DNA from: an uncultured Marinosulfonomonas sp.
Lineage (GTDB): Bacteria; Pseudomonadota; Alphaproteobacteria; Rhodobacterales; Rhodobacteraceae
Assembly (NCBI GenBank): GCA_947311455.1
Contig: CAMZKY010000169.1
Location: forward strand, 1-6,457
Reading direction: 5' to 3'
Length of the DNA stretch: 6,457 bases
Part shown: one piece after another, positions 1 to 5,243 of the stretch
Layout: each line of letters starts with the position of its first letter
How positions within the stretch are numbered: the stretch's first letter is position 1
Program-made: the position numbers and the translations under genes
Notes under the pieces: model-generated
Told to the model about the DNA's origin: nothing
Databases searched by the model: none
Seen by the model: the letters and a program-made list of their open reading frames with translations, nothing else

Positions 1-16
1 CCGAAAATTTACGCAT
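1..16 (-). CDS. rdgB: N-terminal fragment of probable RdgB/HAM1 dITP/XTP pyrophosphatase (partial, runs off window)
   Basis: On the minus strand an ATG follows the rph TAA stop codon with no intervening base. It opens five complete codons reading M-R-K-F-S before the window ends. Seen directly: the adjacent stop and start, and the short basic N-terminus. Known context: in many alphaproteobacteria the gene after rph is rdgB, whose product removes non-canonical dITP, XTP and ITP from the nucleotide pool, and M-R-K/R-L/F starts are common in that family. The product name therefore rests on gene order plus five residues and is an inference. Zero spacing would imply translational coupling with rph, so the two would form one operon. 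It could instead be a different downstream gene, or chance. Confidence 0.4.
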
Positions 17-727
17 TTAGACAATCGCAGCCAATTGTGCAGCCACCAGTTCATCAACGCCTTTTTCAGCAAGATCAAGCATCTGGTTCATTTGATCGCG
101 AGAAAAGGTTGAACCTTCGGCTGACATCTGGATTTCGATCAATGATTTGCTGCCAGTCATAATGAAATTACCGTCAACACCTGCCTCGCTATCTTCAGGG
201 TAATCCAGATCGAGAACGGATTGGCCAGCATAGATGCCGCAACTAACGGCGGCAACAGGGTCTAGCAAGGGGTCGGAAGTGACATCGCCAGCTTTCATCA
301 GCTTATTCACCGCGAGGCGCAGCGCAACCCATCCACCGGTGATCGATGCACAGCGCGTTCCGCCATCGGCTTGCAAAACATCACAATCAACGGTGATTTG
401 ACGTTCGCCCAACGCAACACGATCAACACCTGCCCGCAAGGACCGGCCGATCAAACGTTGAATTTCTTGCGTGCGACCGGATTGGCCATTCTTTGCCTCG
501 CGACGCATGCGCGTATTGGTGGCGCGCGGTAGCATTCCGTATTCGGCAGTAACCCAGCCAAGGCCAGAGCCTTTTAGAAACCGCGGTACTCCGGGATCAA
601 TCGTGGCGGTGCACAAAACGTGCGTATCGCCGCATTTGATCAAACACGATCCCTCGGCGTGGCGCGTAAACCCCGTTTCAATTGAAATTTCGCGCATTTG
701 GTCTATATTTCTACCGGAAGGGCGCAT
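17..727 (-). CDS. rph: Ribonuclease PH (tRNA nucleotidyltransferase)
   Basis: RNase PH is a phosphate-dependent 3'-to-5' exoribonuclease that trims the 3' trailer of tRNA precursors and other RNAs in the cytoplasm, releasing nucleoside diphosphates. It works as a hexameric ring. The 236-residue product has the usual family length and is a single RNase PH-fold domain throughout. Visible hallmarks are the MRPSGR start, GWVTAEYGMLPRAT (57-70), GRTQEIQRLIGRSLRA (84-99, including R85), DCDVLQADGGTR (114-125, with the phosphate-binding GTR at 123-125), S128 in the SITGG stretch, and LDYPEDS (174-180) followed by the acidic D185. The ATG is supported by a Shine-Dalgarno sequence six bases upstream and by the family-typical first residues. 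It is divergent from hrcA, with 73 bases between the starts. A probable rdgB start follows its stop codon directly. Nothing looks truncated or degenerate. Confidence 0.98.
   Translation of the reverse strand: MRPSGRNIDQMREISIETGFTRHAEGSCLIKCGDTHVLCTATIDPGVPRFLKGSGLGWVTAEYGMLPRATNTRMRREAKNGQSGRTQEIQRLIGRSLRAGVDRVALGERQITVDCDVLQADGGTRCASITGGWVALRLAVNKLMKAGDVTSDPLLDPVAAVSCGIYAGQSVLDLDYPEDSEAGVDGNFIMTGSKSLIEIQMSAEGSTFSRDQMNQMLDLAEKGVDELVAAQLAAIV
682..709 (+). promoter_or_regulatory. Candidate promoter of the hrcA-grpE operon, inside the 5' end of rph
   Basis: The plus strand carries TTGAAA (682-687), a 16-base spacer, and TATATT (704-709). Each hexamer matches the sigma-70 consensus at five of six positions. 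The same stretch also resembles the alphaproteobacterial heat-shock (RpoH) pattern CTTG-N17/18-CYTATNTNNG: ATTG at 681-684, 17 bases, then TCTATATTTC at 702-711, with mismatches at the first C, the first C of the -10 and the final G. Transcription would start near 716, giving a leader of about 85 bases before hrcA. The element lies within rph codons, so part of the sequence is constrained by that protein. Promoter function and sigma-factor choice are inferred. Confidence 0.45.
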
Positions 728-733
728 GTTTTA

Positions 734-739
734 TCCTTT
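734..739 (-). promoter_or_regulatory. Shine-Dalgarno site of rph
   Basis: The minus strand reads AAAGGA, then six bases, then the rph ATG. The spacing and purine run match a standard ribosome binding site and fix the rph start. I saw no convincing promoter for rph in the 73-base gap; the best -35-like TTG hexamers lack a partner -10 at proper spacing. Confidence 0.8.
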
Positions 740-800
740 CTTTATCTGTTAAGGTGGGATACCTGCCCAAAGGCGACAAACGCAACCGAATAGTGATCAA

Positions 801-1859
801 ATGACAAGCCACAGAGACATTTTCACAGATATGACAAGCCGAAGCAAAGAGGTGTTTCGGCTGGTTGTGGAAAGTTATCTGGAAAATGGCGCGCCGATTG
901 GATCACGCACCTTGGTTCGATCTTTGAAAGAAAATGTAAGCGCGGCAACGATCCGAAACGTTATGCAGGATCTTGAACATCTGGGTTTACTGGATTCGCC
1001 GCATGTTTCGGCCGGGCGTGTGCCAACGCAGCAGGGATTACGCCTGTTTGTGGATGGGTTGTTAGAGGTCGAAGATTTACAGCGCGATGATCGCGAAAAA
1101 ATTGATGCCATCGTTTCTGGGCAAGCGAACGACGTTGAAAATATGCTGGATCGGGTTGGAAACGCGTTGTCCAGCATGACGCTGGGGGCCAGCCTTGTTT
1201 TGACTCCGAAACACGAAGCGCCGATCAAGCATTTGGAATTTGTCAGCCTTGCGCCGGATCGGGCGCTTGTGGTGTTGGTGTTTGCTGATGGCCATGTTGA
1301 AAACCGCGTGTTCACTCCACCTATTGGGCAAACACCGTCTTCTATGCGGGAGGCGGCGAATTTTTTAAATGCGCTGGCCGAGGGCCACACGTTAAGCGAA
1401 CTTCGCAGTAAAACCGTGAGGGAAATTTCGAATCACCGGCAAGAGCTGGATCAACTGGCGCAAAACCTTGTTGAGCGCGGCATTGCGATTTGGGCGGATG
1501 AGGAAAAAAACTTTGAACGCTTGATTGTTCGCGGGCGGGCGAACTTGTTGGAGCAGGAAACGGATGAAGATGATCTAAATCGGGTGCGCACGTTGTTTGA
1601 TGATCTTGAGCGCAAGCGTGACATCGCGGAATTTCTGGATTTAACCGAAGAAGGCGAAGGTGTTCGCATTTTTATTGGCTCTGAGAACAAACTTTTTTCA
1701 CTTTCGGGTTCATCTTTGGTGGTTTCCCCTTATATGAACTCTGAACGTAAAATAATTGGTGCTGTGGGGGTTATTGGCCCTACGCGCTTGAACTATGGTC
1801 GGATTGTTCCGATCGTTGACTATACTGCACAACTGATTGGGAAACTTGTTTCCGATTAG
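801..1859 (+). CDS. hrcA: Heat-inducible transcription repressor HrcA
   Basis: HrcA is a dimeric cytoplasmic repressor that binds the CIRCE inverted repeat upstream of chaperone genes, typically groESL, and needs GroEL to stay active. The 352-residue product has normal family length. An N-terminal winged helix spans about 12-85, with VSAATIRNVMQDLEHLGLL (46-64) as the recognition region and VSAGRVPT plus GLRLFVDGLL (69-88) following it. A GAF-like and dimerisation region follows, ending in the characteristic RIFIGSEN (289-296) and GAVGVIGPTRLNYGRIVP (320-337). The ATG at 801 gives the fuller N-terminus, but it has only a weak ribosome site. An in-frame ATG at 831 (residue 11) begins MTSRSKEVF and is a possible alternative. 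The gene is first in an operon with grpE, 16 bases downstream, as described for Caulobacter hrcA-grpE. I see no CIRCE element in this window, so its targets probably lie elsewhere. Confidence 0.97.
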   Translation: MTSHRDIFTDMTSRSKEVFRLVVESYLENGAPIGSRTLVRSLKENVSAATIRNVMQDLEHLGLLDSPHVSAGRVPTQQGLRLFVDGLLEVEDLQRDDREKIDAIVSGQANDVENMLDRVGNALSSMTLGASLVLTPKHEAPIKHLEFVSLAPDRALVVLVFADGHVENRVFTPPIGQTPSSMREAANFLNALAEGHTLSELRSKTVREISNHRQELDQLAQNLVERGIAIWADEEKNFERLIVRGRANLLEQETDEDDLNRVRTLFDDLERKRDIAEFLDLTEEGEGVRIFIGSENKLFSLSGSSLVVSPYMNSERKIIGAVGVIGPTRLNYGRIVPIVDYTAQLIGKLVSD

Positions 1860-1863
1860 CCTT

Positions 1864-1869
1864 AGGAAG
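1864..1869 (+). promoter_or_regulatory. Shine-Dalgarno site that fixes the grpE start
   Basis: AGGAAG stands six bases before the ATG at 1876 and five bases after the hrcA stop codon. It selects the ATG at 1876 over an in-frame TTG at 1837, which lies inside hrcA, has no such site, and would add 13 residues not expected of GrpE. Confidence 0.85.
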
Positions 1870-1875
1870 ATAACT

Positions 1876-2439
1876 ATGACAAACGAGCGTAACGACAATT
1901 TTCTGGACGATATCGATGCCGAGCTTGAGGCAATGGCAGAGGAAGAACAAGAAGAGCTAGACGTTGAAGAAGACGAACTTGAGCGTGTCACGGCGGAACG
2001 TGATGAATTTCGAGATCGTTTTATGCGTGCGTTGGCGGAATCTGAAAATGCTCGTAAACGCAGCGAACGAGATCGCCGCGAAGCGGAGCAATACGGCGGC
2101 TCGAAACTGGCCCGCGATATGATTTCCGTGTATGAAAACATGAAACGCGCCATTGATATGGCAACCGATGAACAACGCGAAGTTTCCGCAGCCTTGATTG
2201 AGGGCATAGAGCTGACGTTGCGCGAGCTTTTAAACGTGTATGAAAAGCACGGAATCGTGCGTATTTTACCAGAGATCGGGGATCGGTTTGATCCTAAAGT
2301 GCACCAATCGATGTTTGAGGCGCCGCTTCCTGATACAAAATCAGGAGACATCATTCAGGTGTCGGCCGAAGGCTTTATGTTGCATGATCGTTTGTTACGC
2401 CCTGCGCAGGTTGGCGTTTCTTCTAATCCGGCAAAATAA
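1876..2439 (+). CDS. grpE: Nucleotide exchange factor GrpE (DnaK co-chaperone)
   Basis: GrpE is a cytoplasmic homodimer that releases ADP from DnaK, resetting the DnaK-DnaJ folding cycle; its long paired helices can act as a thermosensor. The 187-residue product fits the family's usual size. Residues 9-40 are strongly acidic and low in complexity, as in most GrpE N-termini. A charged coiled-coil helix runs from about 30 to 75. The C-terminal beta domain that contacts DnaK carries the family signature: GDRFDPKVHQSM (135-146), then GDIIQVSAEGFMLHDRLLRPAQVGVS (157-182). The start is set by a strong AGGAAG site. It is co-transcribed with hrcA across a 16-base gap, so HrcA and its corepressor partner system are controlled together, probably from a heat-shock-responsive promoter upstream of hrcA. 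It converges on mutS, with 24 bases between the stop codons. dnaK and dnaJ are not in this window. Confidence 0.97.
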   Translation: MTNERNDNFLDDIDAELEAMAEEEQEELDVEEDELERVTAERDEFRDRFMRALAESENARKRSERDRREAEQYGGSKLARDMISVYENMKRAIDMATDEQREVSAALIEGIELTLRELLNVYEKHGIVRILPEIGDRFDPKVHQSMFEAPLPDTKSGDIIQVSAEGFMLHDRLLRPAQVGVSSNPAK

Positions 2440-2449
2440 AACACGCCAC

Positions 2450-2487
2450 GAATTGAAGCGGCGCTATTCCTCTAGCGCTTTCAATTC
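2450..2487. terminator. Hairpin at the grpE/mutS convergent junction, candidate terminator
   Basis: GAATTGAAGCG (2450-2460) pairs with CGCTTTCAATTC (2476-2487), giving 11 base pairs with one bulged T and a 15-base loop that could extend the stem through an inner GCGC/GCGC pairing. The hairpin begins ten bases after the grpE stop and covers the mutS stop codon and its last few codons. On the minus strand it is followed after about eight bases by GTTTTATTTT, so it suits mutS transcripts better. On the plus strand no T-run follows, so stopping grpE transcription here would need Rho or simple RNA end protection. The pairing is seen directly; terminator activity is inferred. Confidence 0.4.
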
Positions 2488-5112
2488 GTAAAGGGCGGTC
2501 AGCGCATCCAGGGGGGACATTGAATCTGGGTGAATATCCCTAAGGCGCGCCTCGATTTTTGAATTTTCAGCGGCTGGTTTTGGTGTGTCTAGCGTGGTTG
2601 AAAATAGTGGCAAATCATTGATCAAACCCGGCCCGCTTGTAGCGCCTTCGCGGTTATCTCTTTCCAACTTGGCAAGAATTGTCTTGGCGCGCTCCACCAC
2701 GGCTTCGGGCAAGCCGGCCAATCTTGCTACTTGGACACCATAAGAACGATCCGCCGCACCCATTTTTACCTCGTGCAGAAATATTACATCGCCCTCCCAT
2801 TCTTTCACTGTTACCGTGGCGTTTTCTACCCCCGTTAGTTTTTCTGAAAGGGCTGACATTTCGTGATAGTGGGTGGCGAACAGGCCACGGCATTTATTAA
2901 CGTCGTGCAAATGCTCAAGCGTTGCCCATGCAATGGACAACCCGTCATACGTTGCGGTGCCGCGGCCGATTTCATCCAAAATAACCAGCGCGCGATCATC
3001 AGCCTGATTCAGAATTGCAGCGGTTTCAACCATTTCTACCATAAAAGTAGATCGCCCGCGTGCTAGATCATCTGACGCGCCAACGCGGCTAAATAATTGT
3101 GAAACAATACCGATATGTGCGTTGTCGGCGGGAACAAAACAGCCGATTTGCGCCAGAAGGGCAATAATAGCGTTTTGCCGCAAAAAGGTAGATTTGCCCG
3201 ACATATTTGGCCCAGTTACCAGCCAGATATGGGCATCCTCATCGTCTGTTGCTAACAAGCAGTCATTTGCAACAAAAGGCGCGCTGCTTTGTTGCTCCAA
3301 GGCCTGTTCAACAACCGGATGGCGGCCGCCGTGAATTTTGAAAATACGCGAGGTGTCAACTGTGGGCCTTACCCAATTCTTTTCCATAGCGAGATCAGCA
3401 AATGCGCATCCAAGATCTATCTCGGCAACCGTATTGGACGAAAGGCCGATTTTTCCAAAGCTTTCCAAAACGGAGGCTTTTAAGGTTTCATAGAGCCGCT
3501 TTTCAATTTCAAGTGCGTGACTTCCGGCATTCAATATTTTTGTTTCGAGTTCGGATAGTGCCACCGTGGTAAACCGAACAGCATTGGCGGTGGTTTGGCG
3601 GTGAATGAAAGAATCCGACAACGGCTCTGACAGCATCGTTTTGGCGTGGTTTGCTGTGGTTTCGATGAAATAACCCAGCACATTATTATGTTTAATTTTC
3701 AGTGTGGGAATGCCTGTGGTTTCGGCATATTCTGCTTGCAAGCCGGCGATCACGCTGCGCCCTTCATCACGCAATTTACGCGCCTGGTCCAATTCTTCGT
3801 CGCACCCTTGCGCAATAAATCCGCCATCGTGCACCTGCAACCCGGGATCAGCGACAAGTGATTCCTGCAAAAGGGTGATCAACACATCATGATCTTGCAA
3901 ATTGCGAATGGTATCACCAAATAGCGCGGGTAATTCGCAGCCTTGCAGGTGTTCAGCAAGAATACCGCATTGCTCAAGCCCGTTTCTGATGGCTCCTAAA
4001 TCTCGCGGCCCTGCACGATCTAGCGATAGACGGGACAATGCGCGCTCCATATCCGGAACCGACCGTAGAATTTGGCGCAAATCTGCGCAGAGAGCGGGGT
4101 TATCGACGAAAAATCCGATTGTATCTTGCCGTTCGTGGATACGATCCAAATCACATGACGGGCTGGAAATTCTCTGGCTTAACAATCTGCTGCCAACCGC
4201 AGTAATTGTCCTGTCGATCGCTGAGATTAATGAGCCTTCGCGCCCGCCAGAAAGGCTTTGGGTGATTTCCAGATTGCGACGCGTGGCAGCATCAATTTTC
4301 ATGATGGTGCTCGAAAGCTGCTGCACGGGTTTTGCTAAAAGGGGAAGCTGCCCCTTTTGGGTGATTTCGAGGTAGTCAACTATAGCCCCCATCGCCGATA
4401 ATTCCGCGCGGGTGAACTGGCCGTATGCATCCAGAGATCCTATTGAGAACAGATTTTCCAACTTAGCCTTTGCAGAGGCACTATCAAAGCTGGAACGGGA
4501 AAGCGGTGTAAGCGAGATGCCCAATTCAGTGGCAAGTTCGCGAATATCAGGCTCTAACACGTCCAAAATGATCAATTCGCTTGGCATAAGGCGCGCCAAT
4601 TCGGGAGGAAGGTTTACTCGTGCACAGGACAACACGTGAAATGAACCGGTGGAAATATCGACCCACGAAATAGCCGCATTGCCCTGAACTTCGCTGTAGG
4701 AGGCAAGGTAATTGTGCTGCCGCGCTTCTAGTAGTGAATCTTCGGTCAATGTGCCCGGGGTGACAAGGCGACGAACCTCGCGTTTGACAACGGCTTTATG
4801 TCCGCGTTTTTTCGCCTCGGCGGGGTTTTCCATTTGTTCGCAGACTGCAACGCGAAACCCTTTGCGGATCAGTGCCAGCAAATAGGTTTCTGCCGCGCGC
4901 GCAGGCACGCCACACATTGGAATATCATTGCCGTTGTGTTTTCCACGCTTTGTTAGTGCGATATCCAATGCAGATGCTGCGGCGACAGCATCATCAAAAA
5001 ACATCTCGTAAAAATCGCCCATCCGGTAAAACAGAATGGCGTCTTTATATTCGGACTTAATCTCAAGAAATTGTGCCATCATCGGTGTGACGGTATTTTT
5101 AACGGCGCTCAT
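2464..5112 (-). CDS. mutS: DNA mismatch repair protein MutS
   Basis: MutS recognises base mismatches and small insertion/deletion loops, then changes to an ATP-bound sliding clamp that recruits MutL. The 882-residue product is full length with all domains present. The mismatch-binding domain I carries GDFYE (32-36), with F34 and E36 being the wedge and hydrogen-bond residues. Connector, lever (including DAATRRNLEIT, 274-284) and clamp domains follow. The ATPase has Walker A GPNMSGKST (634-642), the signature stretch DDLARGRSTFMVEM (681-694), Walker B LVILDEIGRGT (709-719) and the ATHYHE switch (746-751). The C-terminus has DLPLF (833-837), resembling a beta-clamp-binding motif, and a helix-rich tail (857-882) like the tetramerisation domain of E. 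coli MutS. The ATG at 5112 has a GGGG run six bases upstream; the Met codons 11 and 12 have no such site. It is divergent from the malic enzyme gene and convergent with grpE. Confidence 0.99.
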   Translation of the reverse strand: MSAVKNTVTPMMAQFLEIKSEYKDAILFYRMGDFYEMFFDDAVAAASALDIALTKRGKHNGNDIPMCGVPARAAETYLLALIRKGFRVAVCEQMENPAEAKKRGHKAVVKREVRRLVTPGTLTEDSLLEARQHNYLASYSEVQGNAAISWVDISTGSFHVLSCARVNLPPELARLMPSELIILDVLEPDIRELATELGISLTPLSRSSFDSASAKAKLENLFSIGSLDAYGQFTRAELSAMGAIVDYLEITQKGQLPLLAKPVQQLSSTIMKIDAATRRNLEITQSLSGGREGSLISAIDRTITAVGSRLLSQRISSPSCDLDRIHERQDTIGFFVDNPALCADLRQILRSVPDMERALSRLSLDRAGPRDLGAIRNGLEQCGILAEHLQGCELPALFGDTIRNLQDHDVLITLLQESLVADPGLQVHDGGFIAQGCDEELDQARKLRDEGRSVIAGLQAEYAETTGIPTLKIKHNNVLGYFIETTANHAKTMLSEPLSDSFIHRQTTANAVRFTTVALSELETKILNAGSHALEIEKRLYETLKASVLESFGKIGLSSNTVAEIDLGCAFADLAMEKNWVRPTVDTSRIFKIHGGRHPVVEQALEQQSSAPFVANDCLLATDDEDAHIWLVTGPNMSGKSTFLRQNAIIALLAQIGCFVPADNAHIGIVSQLFSRVGASDDLARGRSTFMVEMVETAAILNQADDRALVILDEIGRGTATYDGLSIAWATLEHLHDVNKCRGLFATHYHEMSALSEKLTGVENATVTVKEWEGDVIFLHEVKMGAADRSYGVQVARLAGLPEAVVERAKTILAKLERDNREGATSGPGLINDLPLFSTTLDTPKPAAENSKIEARLRDIHPDSMSPLDALTALYELKALEE
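4337..4358. repeat. Perfect inverted repeat inside mutS, resembling an intrinsic terminator
   Basis: AAAAGGGG (4337-4344) and CCCCTTTT (4351-4358) form a perfect eight-base-pair stem around the six-base loop AAGCTG. Because each outer arm is A4/T4, either strand would give an A-tract, a G/C stem and a U-tract. It encodes the Q-K-G-Q-L-P-L-L segment (252-259) of the MutS core. The structure is seen directly; whether it does anything to transcription of mutS is unknown, and only four of its pairs are G-C. Confidence 0.5.
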
Positions 5113-5208
5113 CGTTTACCCCAAAAATCGACTTTTCTAATCATACGCAGCGCAGAAGAATTCCGAAAGAATAAAAGCGCATATTGCCGCCCCTACCGAA
5201 CAGGAGTA

Positions 5209-5226
5209 ATGATTGTAAAAATATGA
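5209..5226 (+). other. Five-codon upstream reading frame before the malic enzyme gene
   Basis: An AGGAG at 5202-5206 is followed after two bases by ATG ATT GTA AAA ATA TGA (M-I-V-K-I-stop). A second mini-frame, ATG AAC TGA at 5223-5231, overlaps its stop codon. The AGGAG is the best Shine-Dalgarno-like sequence in the gap, but two bases to the ATG is too short for normal initiation, so translation is doubtful. Listed because it sits just before a gene whose own ribosome site is weak. Confidence 0.2.
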
Positions 5227-5240
5227 ACTGAAAGACGCAA
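5212..5240 (-). promoter_or_regulatory. Candidate sigma-70 promoter of mutS
   Basis: Read on the minus strand, TTGCGT (5240-5235) is followed by exactly 17 bases and then TACAAT (5217-5212), a five-of-six match to the -10 consensus. The -35 hexamer keeps the key TTG but matches only three of six. Transcription would start near 5205, giving a leader of roughly 90 bases before the mutS ATG. The element abuts the malic enzyme start codon at 5244, so RNA polymerase here would cover the ribosome-binding region of the divergent gene. No equally good plus-strand promoter is visible in the 131-base gap. Confidence 0.4.
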
Positions 5241-5243
5241 CAA

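Noticed and set aside
728..800. CIRCE operator (TTAGCACTC-N9-GAGTGCTAA) upstream of hrcA
   Set aside because: I looked for either half-site in the gap and elsewhere near gene starts and found neither, so autoregulation of hrcA through CIRCE is not supported here.
875..1390. A 171-codon minus-strand open frame opposite hrcA
   Set aside because: Low-complexity Ser/Arg/Cys composition, no family resemblance, and fully covered by the well-supported hrcA.
1837..1875. An extended grpE beginning at a TTG inside hrcA
   Set aside because: The strong AGGAAG site at 1864-1869 and the MTNE-type acidic start favour the ATG at 1876; the extension has no ribosome site.
1710..2354. A 214-codon open frame on the minus strand opposite the end of hrcA and most of grpE
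   Set aside because: It is extremely serine- and arginine-rich, which is what the complement of acidic, codon-biased grpE produces. It has no recognisable domain and lies opposite a certain gene.
3902..4375. A 157-codon plus-strand open frame opposite mutS
   Set aside because: Shadow of the mutS frame; composition and lack of motifs do not support a protein.
5184..5213. Plus-strand promoter TTGCCG-18-AATGAT for the malic enzyme gene
   Set aside because: Only three of six and four of six consensus matches with a long spacer; too weak to call, though the gene must have a promoter in or near this gap.
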